A stretch of DNA of 64,000 nt from Porticoccaceae bacterium (GTDB taxonomy: Bacteria; Pseudomonadota; Gammaproteobacteria; Pseudomonadales; Porticoccaceae): contig JAQWUP010000070.1 in assembly GCA_029242085.1 (NCBI GenBank), forward strand, positions 1 through 64,000, written 5' to 3'. This document shows positions 1 to 10,456 of this stretch, piece by piece. Numbering within the stretch: the first letter of the stretch is position 1; every line of letters starts with the position of its first letter. Position numbers and translations under genes: made by a program. The notes below the pieces were generated by a model. That model saw only the letters and a list, made by a program, of their open reading frames with translations. It had not been told where the DNA came from and made no database searches.

Positions 1-39
1 AATAATTTCGCTGATTTCTGATGGATTCAGTTGCTGCAT
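1..39 (-). CDS. atpA: ATP synthase F1 alpha subunit, first 13 codons only
   Basis: Reading the minus strand from 39, the 13 visible codons give MQQLNPSEISEII, the usual opening of proteobacterial AtpA, the nucleotide-binding alpha subunit of the F1 ring. A ribosome-binding stretch AAGGATTGAGG lies just upstream, between the atpH stop and this ATG. The gene runs off the left edge. The position directly after atpH is the standard atpIBEFHAGDC order, which supports the call; the rest of the operon lies outside the window. Confidence 0.9.
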   Translation of the reverse strand, partial: MQQLNPSEISEII

Positions 40-55
40 GCTTTGGCCTCAATCC

Positions 56-592
56 TTAGGAATTTAGTGATTCGGCGAGTTTGGTCAAACGACCGCGAAT
101 GGACCCGTCAATAACGGTATCCCCGGCGCGTATTACCGCACCTCCCAACAGGCTCTTATCTAAACTAACCTGCATATTTATTTTGCGTTCGAGTTTCGCG
201 CTCAGTGCGTCGCTGAGTGTTTGCTGTTGAGCAGCATCCATCTCTTGCGCTGAAACCACATCCACATCAATCGCTTTTTCACGATTGGCTTTCATGATTT
301 CAAACTGATGCGAGATCTGTGGCAACAGTTGCAAACGTCGATTTTCAGACAGAATTGCAATGAAGTTCTGACCAGTTGCGCCCAACTCGTCTCCACATAT
401 TTCTATTACCGCTGCCGCTTGCTGCGCCGCTGTTGAGCTCGGGGAACTTAAGAGCTTAACAACCGCCGACTGCTGTGCAACAGCCCCAGCAGTGGAGAGG
501 CTTTTTGACCAGCCTTGCAGGTCCCCGACATCTGCAGCAAACTCAAACGCTGCCTTTGCATAGGGCCGAGCTAATGTGCTCAATTCTGCCAT
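56..592 (-). CDS. atpH: ATP synthase F1 delta subunit
   Basis: 178 residues, the normal length for the delta subunit (OSCP family), which joins the tip of F1 to the b-subunit stalk of Fo on the cytoplasmic face. The N-terminal helical part begins MAELSTLARPYAKAAFEFA, a typical opening, and the C-terminal part carries the family-like stretch LLGGAVIRAGDTVIDGSI before a short tail. It sits 12 bases downstream of atpF and 16 bases upstream of the atpA start, so it is translated as part of the atp operon. Nothing unusual is seen. Confidence 0.95.
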   Translation of the reverse strand: MAELSTLARPYAKAAFEFAADVGDLQGWSKSLSTAGAVAQQSAVVKLLSSPSSTAAQQAAAVIEICGDELGATGQNFIAILSENRRLQLLPQISHQFEIMKANREKAIDVDVVSAQEMDAAQQQTLSDALSAKLERKINMQVSLDKSLLGGAVIRAGDTVIDGSIRGRLTKLAESLNS

Positions 593-604
593 GTTAAACC
601 TCGG

Positions 605-1075
605 TTACAGCTGTGCTGCCAGTTTGTCGACTAACGCGCGGTTAGCTTTATCATCGATGGAAGCTTCGAGCACTTTCTCCGCACCAGCTAGAGCCAAGCC
701 TGCCACAGTGGCACGCAACTCTTCTTTAGCACGATTGATTTCTTGCTCGATGTCCGCTTGAGCTGCAGCTTTTAGGCGATCGCCCTCAACTGAAGCCTGC
801 TGCTTTGCTTCATCGATAATTTGATTAGCACGTTTGTTGGCTTGATCGATAATACCGGCCGCTTCCTGTTTGGCTTCTTTCATCTGGTCAGTCGCTTTAT
901 TCTGAGCCAGTTCAAGATCACGCAGGGCTCGGTCGGCCGCATCAAGTCCATCGGCGATTTTTTTCTGGCGCTCTTCCATGGCCTCAATAATGACTGGCCA
1001 TACAAACTTCATGCAAAACCACACAAAGAATGCAAAGGTCACCATTTGACCAAAAAGCGTTAAGTTAATATTCAC
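605..1075 (-). CDS. atpF: ATP synthase Fo b subunit
   Basis: 156 residues, matching the E. coli b subunit length. One N-terminal membrane segment (about residues 4-26, [20 protein letters not shown] onward) is followed by a long charged coiled coil rich in Ala, Lys and Glu, which forms the peripheral stalk that holds F1 still against the turning c ring. It lies 44 bases after atpE and 12 bases before atpH. One copy only is visible, as expected for a homodimeric b stalk. Confidence 0.95.
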   Translation of the reverse strand: MNINLTLFGQMVTFAFFVWFCMKFVWPVIIEAMEERQKKIADGLDAADRALRDLELAQNKATDQMKEAKQEAAGIIDQANKRANQIIDEAKQQASVEGDRLKAAAQADIEQEINRAKEELRATVAGLALAGAEKVLEASIDDKANRALVDKLAAQL

Positions 1076-1119
1076 GCCATTTCCTCACTAATAGATGAGT
1101 TAAAAATCATTAATTTTTG

Positions 1120-1374
<255 letters not shown>

Positions 1375-1399
1375 TTAATAGTTAAGTAATAAAGTGAAA

Positions 1400-2434
<1,035 letters not shown>

Positions 2435-2507
2435 TCATTAAATCAGTGCAATTCTAATTTGGGCTGACAGGCACCTTGAGGGGCACGCCAGGCATTATCT
2501 GGTATTA

Positions 2508-2876
2508 CTATTTCAATATTCTTATGGTAATAAACCACTGCAGTGGCATCATTACGATAAAAGTACTGAAAACGGCCAAATAGTTTAGCTGTTTCCACAA
2601 TACAAATGTGGTGATAAACATAGCCGCGGTTAAAACTATCTTTCCTGTCTCACCTCGATACATGGCCCGAACGACTAAATCTACTTGCCGAGCACCTGTA
2701 TGCTTGTAAGCCTGTCTAGCAAACCAGGCTTGCGGAGCAATCTGAATCAAGCCACCGATTAAGACTGACCAACCAATTACCTGACTCGCAAATAACGTCA
2801 AGCCGCTGAGAGGGAGCAGTAACATCAACTGATACAGCGCGACTCTATGTATTGGCGGCTTGGGAATGGTTGTCAT
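2508..2876 (-). CDS. atpI: ATP synthase protein I (assembly factor)
   Basis: 122-residue hydrophobic protein with about four membrane segments, first in the atp operon. AtpI proteins help assemble the c ring and are not part of the final enzyme. The sequence is poorly conserved in this family, so the call rests on length, membrane pattern (for example LYQLMLLLPLSGLTLFASQV) and its place 85 bases before atpB. A strong sigma-70 promoter lies about 70 bases upstream. Confidence 0.88.
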   Translation of the reverse strand: MTTIPKPPIHRVALYQLMLLLPLSGLTLFASQVIGWSVLIGGLIQIAPQAWFARQAYKHTGARQVDLVVRAMYRGETGKIVLTAAMFITTFVLWKQLNYLAVFSTFIVMMPLQWFITIRILK

Positions 2877-2944
2877 GATATGTTTTGGCCAGTTTCCCCA
2901 CGTCGGTTACGGGGTTACAAAGCCCCCTCCTCGAACGGATCGGC

Positions 2945-2973
2945 ATTATAGGTATAGTGTTGGCGATATTCAA
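2945..2973 (-). promoter_or_regulatory. Sigma-70 promoter of the atp operon
   Basis: On the minus strand the sequence reads TTGAAT, 17 bases, TATAAT (-35 at 2968-2973, -10 at 2945-2950), a near-perfect housekeeping promoter reading into atpI. It lies just after the parB stop, so the atp genes are uncoupled from parBA. Confidence 0.8.
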
Positions 2974-2976
2974 CTC

Positions 2977-2996
2977 GCTATATACCTTTATATAGC
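2977..2996. repeat. Perfect palindrome abutting the atp promoter
   Basis: GCTATATA, CCTT, TATATAGC: an 8-base perfect inverted repeat with a 4-base loop, four bases upstream of the -35 box of the atp promoter and 26 bases beyond the parB stop. It may be an operator or a weak AT-rich hairpin ending parB transcription. There is no T run, so a classical terminator is unlikely. Confidence 0.5.
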
Positions 2997-3021
2997 TGCA
3001 ATTAACCTGCGTGACGCTCGG

Positions 3022-3930
3022 TTATTTTAAATGGGCGAGAATACCCTCGAGTTCATCGACGCTGTTGTATTTAAAAACCAGCTTGCCAGCCCCTTTGGCG
3101 CTGTGCTGAATCTGCACTGCGGCACCTACCTTTTCGGATAGCTCTTCCTGTAATCGCATGATATCTGGGCTGTTATCCTGAGCGTGCTGAGGCGTTTTGG
3201 CCTCTGTTGGGTTTTGCAGTTTTTTAACCAACACCTCTGTCTGGCGCACAGTCATCGCATTGGCGGCAACCGTTCTCGCAGCCTGTATCTGCACGTTACC
3301 CTCTAGGCCTAGTAGGCATTTTGCATGGCCTAGCTCCAGCTCGCCGCGCTCAACCTGAAGCTGTACCGCAGGCTCCAACGTCGCCAGGCGCATTAAATTG
3401 GTTACCGCTGAACGAGACTTACCCACTGCGTCCGCTACCTGCTGCTGGGTTAGTTTAAATTCATCCTGCAATCGGATAAGCGCCAAGCTCTCTTCTATAG
3501 GGTTAAGGTCTTCGCGCTGAATGTTCTCGATTAGAGCCATAGCAATAGCGGCTTCATCTGACACTTCGCGAACAATCGCAGGAATGCTGTCGAGGCCAGC
3601 CTGCTGGGTAGCGCGCCAGCGTCGCTCACCAGCAATAATTTCGTATTTATCCTGACCTATAGCCCGCACCACGATGGGTTGCATTACGCCCTGAGTGGCA
3701 ATGGAGCTAGCCAACTCCTGCAATGCCTCTGGATTTAGGTCTCGGCGCGGCTGGTATTTTCCGCGCTGAAGGAATTCCACCGGTAACTGACACAGCCTGC
3801 CATCCAGCTTGGTTTCAGTAGAGCTTGCAACAGCTTGAACATCTAGGTGCTGATCGGAAGCGGTTGTTTCTTCCGGAATGCCTAGTAATGCATCTAATCC
3901 TTTACCAAGACTTTGTCGTTTTGTTGCCAT
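3022..3930 (-). CDS. parB: Chromosome-partitioning protein ParB
   Basis: 302 residues. ParB is the parS-binding CTPase that loads onto DNA near the origin and works with ParA to segregate chromosomes. Visible features are the N-terminal LGKGLDALLG peptide (ParA-contacting), the ParB/Srx core with GERRWRA, the ALIENIQREDLNPIEE block, the helix-turn-helix QQQVADAVGKSRSAVTNLMR and a C-terminal dimerisation part. It starts four bases after parA, so the two are co-transcribed. Matching parS-type sites are present in recF about 11 kb away. Confidence 0.96.
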   Translation of the reverse strand: MATKRQSLGKGLDALLGIPEETTASDQHLDVQAVASSTETKLDGRLCQLPVEFLQRGKYQPRRDLNPEALQELASSIATQGVMQPIVVRAIGQDKYEIIAGERRWRATQQAGLDSIPAIVREVSDEAAIAMALIENIQREDLNPIEESLALIRLQDEFKLTQQQVADAVGKSRSAVTNLMRLATLEPAVQLQVERGELELGHAKCLLGLEGNVQIQAARTVAANAMTVRQTEVLVKKLQNPTEAKTPQHAQDNSPDIMRLQEELSEKVGAAVQIQHSAKGAGKLVFKYNSVDELEGILAHLK

Positions 3931-3934
3931 GTGG

Positions 3935-4732
3935 TTAGCTTCCTGAAGCTTGAGGTTTTTGAGTTTGCTGTGTTTTTTCCTGACGCAGTATCTCGCCGGC
4001 TAGTGCGAGATAGGCGACAGATCCCTTAGAGTTTCTATCATAGACCAGCGCGGGCATACCGTGGCTGGGCGCTTCCGCTAAACGCACATTGCGTGGAATG
4101 CTAACGCGATAGACGCGGTCGCCAAAGTACTTCCTCAGTTGCGCCGACACCGCATTGGTTAGACTACTCCTAGGGTCATACATGGTACGCAAAATACCTT
4201 CAATCTTTAACCTTGGATTAATCAGCTTAGCTATTTGACGAATGGTGTTGTTGAGGGCGGAGAGGCCTTCAAGTGCATAGTATTCGCACTGCATAGGGAT
4301 AAGCACGCCATCACTGGCTACTAACGCATTAACAGTAAGCATATTTAGTGAGGGGGGACAGTCAATAATCACGTAGTCATAGTTACTGGCAACGCGCTTA
4401 ATAGCGTGGCGCAGTCGACTTTCCCGTCCAATCTCCTGCATTAACTCTACCTCTGCAGCCACCAGGTCACCATTGGAGGGCAGCAGATGATATTTGCCCT
4501 GCTCTGCCGTGACAATGACATCTTCAATGGTGTTTTTCTCAGTGAGCACATGATAGACGCTCAGCTTACAGTCCTGTTTGTTAATGCCTGAGCCCATGGT
4601 CGCGTTACCCTGGGGATCAATATCCACTAGCAGCACACGTTTTTTATAGGCCGCCAGTGACGCAGCAAGATTGACGCTGGTAGTAGTTTTACCGACCCCG
4701 CCTTTCTGATTTGCTATCGAGAGTATGCGCAC
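3935..4732 (-). CDS. parA: Chromosome-partitioning ATPase ParA (Soj)
   Basis: 265-residue deviant Walker ATPase. The N-terminus MRILSIANQKGGVGKTT is the P-loop with the signature lysine, followed by DIDPQGN (switch) and IIDCPPSLNML (Walker B region). It partners ParB in origin segregation on the nucleoid surface. It lies between rsmG (30-base gap) and parB (4-base gap) in the rsmG-parA-parB order common to gammaproteobacterial origins. No N-terminal regulatory extension is present, so this is the chromosomal type. Confidence 0.96.
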   Translation of the reverse strand: MRILSIANQKGGVGKTTTSVNLAASLAAYKKRVLLVDIDPQGNATMGSGINKQDCKLSVYHVLTEKNTIEDVIVTAEQGKYHLLPSNGDLVAAEVELMQEIGRESRLRHAIKRVASNYDYVIIDCPPSLNMLTVNALVASDGVLIPMQCEYYALEGLSALNNTIRQIAKLINPRLKIEGILRTMYDPRSSLTNAVSAQLRKYFGDRVYRVSIPRNVRLAEAPSHGMPALVYDRNSKGSVAYLALAGEILRQEKTQQTQKPQASGS

Positions 4733-4762
4733 TAATCTTATTACCTTATATATGCTGTAACA

Positions 4763-5446
4763 CTAGCTGTGGGTTATCGTTATGAGATGCCTTTCGCCAT
4801 CAACATTAGGTATATCTAATCGACACAAGTCAGCGACCTTATAGTTTTTCGGTATTGCGCTCAACTCTGATTGCGGTAATTTACCTTTCATCGCGATAAA
4901 ACAACCGTTGCGATCAACCAGGTTCTGACAGGTTTTAAGCATATCCGGGATAGAACTAAAGGCGCGACTTAGTACTGTGTCGTAGGGGGCTTCAGGCATG
5001 AAGGCCTCTGCACGTTTATTAATTTCAACCACATTATCCAACCCTAACTCGGTGCGTACCTGAAACAGGAAGCGTGTTTTCTTGCCCGCGCTATCCAGCA
5101 AGGTAAATTTTTTATCTGGATTCATAATAGCCAGCGGTATGCCCGGCAGCCCTGGCCCAGTACCAATATCAATCAGGTTCTTTTTATGAGCAATATGGGG
5201 CTGCACTGCCAAACTATCGAGCAGATGAAGATTGATCATCTGCATAGGGTCGCGAATAGCGGTGAGATTATAGGTTTTGTTCCAGCGCTCAAGCATATCT
5301 AAGTAGGCTAAGAGTAGATCCAGCTGCTCTGTGGTGCAGGCGAGAGCAAGAGAATTTATGCCCGCCTGAAGCTGAGCCCGTTTTTGACTTGTAGGCCCTC
5401 TGCTATAGGGGTTAAACGGCTTGCTGGCGGAGGAATCAGGCAGCAT
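4763..5446 (-). CDS. rsmG: 16S rRNA m7G527 methyltransferase RsmG (GidB)
   Basis: 227 residues, class I SAM-dependent methyltransferase that makes m7G at position 527 of 16S rRNA. The cofactor motif is [15 protein letters not shown], preceded by YNLTAIRDP and [11 protein letters not shown], all typical of GidB. The N-terminus is about 15 residues longer than in E. coli. The start overlaps the mnmG 3' end by 11 bases, indicating translational coupling. Confidence 0.95.
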   Translation of the reverse strand: MLPDSSASKPFNPYSRGPTSQKRAQLQAGINSLALACTTEQLDLLLAYLDMLERWNKTYNLTAIRDPMQMINLHLLDSLAVQPHIAHKKNLIDIGTGPGLPGIPLAIMNPDKKFTLLDSAGKKTRFLFQVRTELGLDNVVEINKRAEAFMPEAPYDTVLSRAFSSIPDMLKTCQNLVDRNGCFIAMKGKLPQSELSAIPKNYKVADLCRLDIPNVDGERHLITITHS

Positions 5447-7310
5447 GTTTTTTTAGCATCACCAGCAGCAGAGAGACTGCAGCGGGAGTAACGCCTGGTA
5501 CTCGCGAAGCGCGAGCCAAGGTCTGCGGCTGAGCATCAGTAAGTTTTTGTTTGATCTCATTAGATAGGCCACTGATTTTTTTGTAGTCAAAGTCTGCTGG
5601 GATAGCGGTGTTCTCATGGCGCTGTAATTTGTCGACCTCATCCTGCTGGCGATTGATATAACCGGCGTACTTGGCATCAATCTCAACCTGCTCTGCCACC
5701 TTCTCATCAATCGCAGTTTTAGCGGTGGGGTAAAGCGAGTTAATCATTTTATGGCTGAGTTCTGGGCGCTTAAGCAGCTCAAATAGCGAATACTCATGGG
5801 ACAGCTTATTTTCAATATGATCGGCTAGCTTGTGCGCCGCCTCTGTACCGGGCTGAATCCAGGTATCCTTTAGGCGTTGACGCTCTAATTCAATAGCTTC
5901 GCGCTTTTCACAAAAACTCTGCCAGCGGCTGTCATCGACCAGCCCCAGTTCACGGCCTTTTTCTGTGAGACGCAGGTCGGCATTATCTTCACGCAAGAGC
6001 AGACGATATTCTGCACGACTGGTAAACATGCGATAGGGCTCTGCAGTTCCCATACTAATAAGATCATCGACCAATACACCCATATAGGCGGTATCACGCC
6101 TCGGGCACCAGCTATCTTTGTCTTGAACCTGCAATGCCGCATTGGTGCCAGCCAACAAACCCTGAGCACCGGCCTCTTCATAACCTGTGGTGCCATTTAT
6201 TTGGCCAGCAAAAAACAAACCGCTTATAGATTTGGTTTCCAATGAGTACTGTAGGTCTTGGGGATTAAAGTAATCGTACTCAATCGCATAACCAGGGCGA
6301 GTGATGTGGGCATTTTCAAAGCCTTGGATAGAGCGCACCAAATTCAGCTGAACATCAAACGGTAGGCTTGTTGAAATACCATTGGGGTAGAGCTCATGGG
6401 TATCTAAACCCTCTGGCTCGACAAAAATTTGATGTTTATCTTTGTCAGCAAAACGCACGACTTTATCTTCAATCGAGGGGCAGTATCTGGGGCCAACTCC
6501 GTCGATGACACCGGTGTACATGGGTGAACGGTCCATACCACCATGAATAATTTCGTGAGTTGTGGTGTTTGTATAGGTGATCCAGCAACAGGTTTGCCGG
6601 GGATGATCTTCAAGGCGTCCCATGTACGACATTACCGGCTCAGGCTGGTCGCCCCACTGTTCTGGCAGATGAGTAAAATCAACACTGCGGGCATCGATTC
6701 TTGGCGGGGTGCCCGTTTTTAGGCGTTCAACCCTAAATGGTAATTCTCGCAACCGCTGCGCCAGTTTTTCTGCTGGCGGATCACCGGCGCGGCCGGCGGA
6801 ATGATTCTCCAACCCAATATGCACCTTTCCAGCCAAAAATGTTCCCGCAGTAACCACAACAGTCTTAGCGCTGAAACGCAGCCCCATCTCTGTAACCGCG
6901 CCTGTGACCCTATCGCCCTCAATAACAAGGTCATCGACCGCTTGCTGAAATATGGTTAGATTTGGTTGGTTTTCTAGAATATCGCGAATAGCCGCTCTGT
7001 AGCGAACTCGGTCTGCCTGAGCCCGAGTAGCTCTTACAGCAGGCCCTTTTCGAGCATTGAGCACGCGAAACTGTATACCACCGAGGTCTGTTGCCAGAGC
7101 CATTGCTCCACCCAGTGCATCAATCTCTTTCACTAAGTGACTTTTGCCGATACCGCCAATGGCAGGGTTACATGACATTTGTCCCAGGGTTTCAATGTTA
7201 TGTGTCAGCAGTAATGTTCTGCACCCCATGCGAGCAGAAGCCAGGCATGCCTCTGTGCCAGCATGGCCACCGCCAATCACGATCACATCAAAGTTATCCG
7301 GGTATTGCAT
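5436..7310 (-). CDS. mnmG: tRNA U34 carboxymethylaminomethyl synthase subunit MnmG (GidA)
   Basis: 624 residues, full length. MnmG is the FAD enzyme that works with MnmE to modify the wobble uridine of certain tRNAs. The Rossmann FAD motif [11 protein letters not shown] is at residues 11-21, with the GidA signatures [10 protein letters not shown] and MGVLVDDL further on. Its partner mnmE lies 3 kb away on the opposite strand rather than beside it. It is the last minus-strand gene before the orientation switch at about 7.3 kb. Confidence 0.97.
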   Translation of the reverse strand: MQYPDNFDVIVIGGGHAGTEACLASARMGCRTLLLTHNIETLGQMSCNPAIGGIGKSHLVKEIDALGGAMALATDLGGIQFRVLNARKGPAVRATRAQADRVRYRAAIRDILENQPNLTIFQQAVDDLVIEGDRVTGAVTEMGLRFSAKTVVVTAGTFLAGKVHIGLENHSAGRAGDPPAEKLAQRLRELPFRVERLKTGTPPRIDARSVDFTHLPEQWGDQPEPVMSYMGRLEDHPRQTCCWITYTNTTTHEIIHGGMDRSPMYTGVIDGVGPRYCPSIEDKVVRFADKDKHQIFVEPEGLDTHELYPNGISTSLPFDVQLNLVRSIQGFENAHITRPGYAIEYDYFNPQDLQYSLETKSISGLFFAGQINGTTGYEEAGAQGLLAGTNAALQVQDKDSWCPRRDTAYMGVLVDDLISMGTAEPYRMFTSRAEYRLLLREDNADLRLTEKGRELGLVDDSRWQSFCEKREAIELERQRLKDTWIQPGTEAAHKLADHIENKLSHEYSLFELLKRPELSHKMINSLYPTAKTAIDEKVAEQVEIDAKYAGYINRQQDEVDKLQRHENTAIPADFDYKKISGLSNEIKQKLTDAQPQTLARASRVPGVTPAAVSLLLVMLKKHAA

Positions 7311-7522
7311 AGGGCTACAGCATGTCTATTAAATTTCGGCTGCCCATTATACGGGTGTGTGGCTAAATAATAAGCAGTTTTGTGAGTGATTTTTTATTGT
7401 GGTTATCTTGGATCTCTTAAACTTATAAGTAAGTAATATTATCTTTATATAGTATGAATTAGGTTATTGTTACTGTTATTAGGGTGCTTTTTTTTTGTTA
7501 TTAAGTTAATAATAACATTATA

Positions 7523-7535
7523 AATCAATTACTTA
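7523..7535 (+). promoter_or_regulatory. IHF-like site
   Basis: AATCAATTACTTA fits the IHF consensus WATCAANNNNTTR at every fixed position. It lies inside the candidate origin, where IHF bends DNA in enteric oriC. Such short matches arise by chance in AT-rich DNA, so confidence is limited. Confidence 0.4.
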
Positions 7536-7672
7536 GACGTGGAATCTGTCTGTATAAACACCTTGTTAAAACTGTTTTAGTGCTGTGATTATTTATGTGT
7601 GCAAAGGTATTGATTTTTCTACTGAGTTAAGGAATTGAGAATAACGGATAAATCAGTGGGTAGTTATCTGAG

Positions 7673-7694
7673 TTATCCATAGGTTTTATACACA
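7673..7694 (+). promoter_or_regulatory. Two adjacent DnaA boxes
   Basis: TTATCCATA (7673-7681, one mismatch) and TTATACACA (7686-7694, perfect to TTATNCACA) lie four bases apart in the same direction in the mnmG-rpmH spacer. Confidence 0.5.
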
Positions 7695-7832
7695 AAAATA
7701 ATTTTAGTCGCGGTTAGATGCCCCTAACTTGTTATCTTGAGAGTAAGCTGTTTATTGCTTGTGAGTTATTTATAAGCATTGAGTTAGTTAGATTGGGTAC
7801 CGGCAATTATTTTAGATTAGAGTAATAAACGA

Positions 7833-7861
7833 TTGATATGCTGAGGTAATTTCATTAGACT
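7833..7861 (+). promoter_or_regulatory. Sigma-70 promoter candidate for rpmH-rnpA
   Basis: TTGATA (7833-7838), 17 bases, TAGACT (7856-7861), followed by a C-rich stretch CCCCCGCC at the expected start point. A GC-rich discriminator is typical of stringently controlled ribosomal promoters. It lies 45 bases before the rpmH ATG. Confidence 0.55.
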
Positions 7862-7905
7862 CCCCCGCCTGAAATCAGTACTGCAAATATTTTTGGATTA
7901 AGACA

Positions 7906-8040
7906 ATGAAAAGAACATTTCAACCCAGCAACTTAAAGCGCAAACGCACCCACGGTTTTAGATCTCGTATGGCTACTCCTGGCGGTCGTGCTGTTCTTAA
8001 TCGCCGTCGTGCCAAAGGCCGCAAGCGTTTATCTGCGTAA
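7906..8040 (+). CDS. rpmH: 50S ribosomal protein L34
   Basis: 44 residues, opening [20 protein letters not shown] and ending [12 protein letters not shown]: an unmistakable L34. It is highly basic and sits in the large ribosomal subunit. It begins at the ATG at 7906 and ends with TAA at 8038-8040. It is followed after 14 bases by rnpA, the near-universal bacterial pairing, and both are probably driven by the promoter at 7833. Confidence 0.98.
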   Translation: MKRTFQPSNLKRKRTHGFRSRMATPGGRAVLNRRRAKGRKRLSA

Positions 8041-8054
8041 GGTTTTAGGGCCCC

Positions 8055-8429
8055 GTGCCCAGTCACACCTTCACTAAGCATCGACGCCTGTTAAAAGCCT
8101 CCGAATACAAGGAGGTTTTTGATCGCAATACTCTTAAAGTCGCTCATCCAAAACTCCTCCTTTTAGCACTGCCAAATAGCTCTGGTCAATCGAGACTGGG
8201 ATTGGTTATAGGTAAAAAAAATATCCCTACTGCTGTCGGTCGCAATCGTGTAAAGCGGGTTGTGCGGGAATCGTTCCGTCAATTTCACTTCTCAGTGCCT
8301 CTAGATATTGTTTTTTTGGCGCGAAAGGGGGCTGACAAGTTGTCGCCAGAGGAGATCAACTTGTTGTTGCACCAATCTTGGTGCAGACTGCTGCAGCGCT
8401 GTGAATCCCTGGGAGCTGACAATGCGTAA
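8055..8429 (+). CDS. rnpA: Ribonuclease P protein component
   Basis: 124 residues with a GTG start ([18 protein letters not shown]). RnpA is the small basic protein that binds the M1 RNA and helps it cleave 5' leaders from pre-tRNAs. The family signature is visible as [13 protein letters not shown], with GLVIGKKN before it. It lies between rpmH and yidD. Its stop overlaps the yidD start by eight bases, so the rpmH-rnpA-yidD-yidC unit is probably one transcript. Confidence 0.96.
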   Translation: MPSHTFTKHRRLLKASEYKEVFDRNTLKVAHPKLLLLALPNSSGQSRLGLVIGKKNIPTAVGRNRVKRVVRESFRQFHFSVPLDIVFLARKGADKLSPEEINLLLHQSWCRLLQRCESLGADNA

Positions 8430-8685
8430 ACTGGCCATTGGTGTAATTAAGTTCTATCAATTTGCGCTCAGCCCTCTGCTGGGCAATAACTGTCGGTTTC
8501 ACCCAACTTGCTCATGCTACGCAGAAGAAGCATTTGAACGCTATGGGTTTTTCAAAGGGGGTTACCTTACAGTGCTAAGACTCGTAAAATGCCACCCTTT
8601 TCATCCAGGCGGTTACGATCCGGTCGGCGGACAAGCCGACACTGACGTAAATACCACCTGCAATAATAATCACACAGAGTTATAA
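8422..8685 (+). CDS. yidD: Membrane protein insertion efficiency factor YidD
   Basis: 87 residues from the ATG at 8422. The YidD (haemolytic domain) signature is clear: [20 protein letters not shown], then [13 protein letters not shown] and [13 protein letters not shown], with the conserved cysteines. It is an amphipathic inner-membrane-associated protein thought to aid YidC. A longer in-frame reading from 8308 exists but would overlap rnpA by 120 bases, so the short form is preferred. Confidence 0.95.
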   Translation: MRKLAIGVIKFYQFALSPLLGNNCRFHPTCSCYAEEAFERYGFFKGGYLTVLRLVKCHPFHPGGYDPVGGQADTDVNTTCNNNHTEL

Positions 8686-8690
8686 ATAGA

Positions 8691-10370
8691 ATGGATTGGC
8701 TAAAAAGAACATTATTAGGTGGTATGGGTCTCATTGCCTGGATGCTGGTTATTGAGTGGACTCAGTTTCAAGATGATCGCAAACCAGAAATTGTTCAAGA
8801 GGGCAGCTATGCCATTGCCGCTGCAGACAGCCCGATTCCACAAGCTATTGCGCCAAATACTGGCGAAAATGAGTTACCGGAGTTATCCGGTGTGCAGCAG
8901 CTGCAAGCGCCAGAAATAACCGCGGCAGCTAACAGTCAGTTGGTGACGGTTCGTAATCAGGTGTTTGAAGTTGTGATAGATACCCTCGGTGGCGATATTA
9001 TCGAGGTCAACCTTCTGCAGCACCTTACTAAGATGGCAGAGGATGGAGGTAAGCCTTTTCAGTTACTCAACCGCACCAGCAAAAATATGTATATTGCGCA
9101 AAGTGGTTTAATTGGCCCAGATGGCACTGATACCCGTGATGGCAGACCGCGCTTTATCGCCGCGCAAAGTAAATATGACTTTAGCGATGGCGGCGAGTTG
9201 TTAAATGTAGACCTAACCTTTAACCAAAATGGTGTACGTTTAGTAAAGCGTTTTCAGTTCAGTGAGAGCGGTTATGATATTGGTGTTGAGTATCTGATTA
9301 ACAACTCAACCTCATTTGATTGGAACGCGACGTTCTACGGCCAAATTAAACGCGACTCTCGTTCGCCCTTGATTGAGGCGGCCGGCGTGCAACCCTATCT
9401 TGGCGCAGCTTTGCGAGAAGAAGAACAGAATTATGCCAAGTATGATTTTGGTGATATGGAAGATGAGTCTGTCACCGCCTCTGTCGAGGGCGGCTGGGTT
9501 GCAATGGTGCAGCACTACTTTGTCAGCGCTTGGATTCCGCCAACAAAAGACCAAAACAACTTTAGTCTTCGAAAGTTAGGTAGCAAAGATATTTACCTGA
9601 TGGGCTTTACAGGTCAACCCATCGCCGTGGCGGCTGGCGGCTTTGGTGGCTACAGCGCGCAGTTTTATGTCGGTCCCAAAGATCAGAATAAACTAGCTGA
9701 GTTGGCTGAGTATTTGGATCTAACCATTGATTATAGTTTTCTGTGGATGCTGGCTAAACCCATTTTCTTTGCTATGCAGGCTATTCACAACGTGGTGAAT
9801 AACTGGGGTTGGTCAATCATCCTGCTAACTCTGTTTATTAAATTACTACTTTACCCGCTGTCTGCAACTAGCCTTAAATCAATGGCCAAGATGCGCAATC
9901 TGCAGCCGGAAATGGCGCGTTTGAAAGAGCTGTATGGTGATGACCGCCAGAAGATGTCGCAAGAATTGATGGGGCTGTATAAAAAAGAGAAGGTCAATCC
10001 AGCTGGTGGTTGCTTTCCGATGCTTCTGCAAATGCCGGTTTTCTTATCGCTCTACTGGGTTTTGTTGGAATCTGTTGAAATCCGACATGCTCCCTGGGTG
10101 TTTTGGATTCAGGATCTATCAGCCAAAGACCCGTATTTTATACTGCCGCTGATAATGGGCGTCAGTATGTTGTTGATGCAGAAGCTACAGCCGATGCCAA
10201 CAGACCCAATGCAAGCAAGGGTTATGCAGATTATGCCTATTGCCTTTACCTTCTTCTTTATGATCTTTCCTGCTGGTTTGGTACTTTACTGGACAGTCAA
10301 TAACTTGCTGTCTATGGCACAGCAGTGGGTTGTCAACAAACAACTACAAAAGACAACAAAGAAAAAGTAG
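8691..10370 (+). CDS. yidC: Membrane protein insertase YidC
   Basis: 559 residues. Layout is the gammaproteobacterial one: an N-terminal membrane anchor (about residues 5-22), a large periplasmic beta domain to about residue 345, then the conserved five-helix insertase core starting near LWMLAKPIFFAMQ, with the cytoplasmic MRNLQPEMARLKELYGDD hairpin and GGCFPMLLQMPVFLSLYW. It inserts and folds inner-membrane proteins alone or with SecYEG, including AtpE, whose gene is nearby. It begins five bases after yidD and is followed by a terminator. Confidence 0.97.
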   Translation: MDWLKRTLLGGMGLIAWMLVIEWTQFQDDRKPEIVQEGSYAIAAADSPIPQAIAPNTGENELPELSGVQQLQAPEITAAANSQLVTVRNQVFEVVIDTLGGDIIEVNLLQHLTKMAEDGGKPFQLLNRTSKNMYIAQSGLIGPDGTDTRDGRPRFIAAQSKYDFSDGGELLNVDLTFNQNGVRLVKRFQFSESGYDIGVEYLINNSTSFDWNATFYGQIKRDSRSPLIEAAGVQPYLGAALREEEQNYAKYDFGDMEDESVTASVEGGWVAMVQHYFVSAWIPPTKDQNNFSLRKLGSKDIYLMGFTGQPIAVAAGGFGGYSAQFYVGPKDQNKLAELAEYLDLTIDYSFLWMLAKPIFFAMQAIHNVVNNWGWSIILLTLFIKLLLYPLSATSLKSMAKMRNLQPEMARLKELYGDDRQKMSQELMGLYKKEKVNPAGGCFPMLLQMPVFLSLYWVLLESVEIRHAPWVFWIQDLSAKDPYFILPLIMGVSMLLMQKLQPMPTDPMQARVMQIMPIAFTFFFMIFPAGLVLYWTVNNLLSMAQQWVVNKQLQKTTKKK

Positions 10371-10390
10371 CTCTAACCGGTTGATTTTAA

Positions 10391-10413
10391 AAGGCCCCTG
10401 ATGGGGCCTTTTT
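10391..10413 (+). terminator. Rho-independent terminator after yidC
   Basis: AAGGCCCC, loop TGAT, GGGGCCTT, then further Ts: an 8-base perfect GC-rich stem with a 4-base loop, 20 bases beyond the yidC stop. It separates rpmH-yidC from mnmE. Confidence 0.9.
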
Positions 10414-10456
10414 GACATTCGCGTTTTACTTTGAGTTTTTCAGGCATAATTATTCT

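Larger units (their letters stand above)
7311..7905. other. AT-rich spacer between mnmG and rpmH; candidate replication origin
   Basis: 595 bases without a gene of its own. By hand count, 7341-7905 is about 69% A+T with roughly 111 G against 63 C on the plus strand, a strong skew for non-coding DNA. Gene orientation switches from minus to plus here. It holds a DnaA-type box TTATACACA (7686-7694), a near box TTATCCATA (7673-7681), an IHF-consensus match at 7523-7535 and a 13-mer-like GATCTCTTA near 7411. Position next to mnmG matches the E. coli/Vibrio oriC location. This is an inference; the spacer before dnaA is a rival candidate. Confidence 0.5.

Noticed and set aside
10412-10456. Upstream start for mnmE at 10412
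   Set aside because: It falls in the yidC terminator and would add residues absent from the family; the ATG at 10457 matches the conserved opening.
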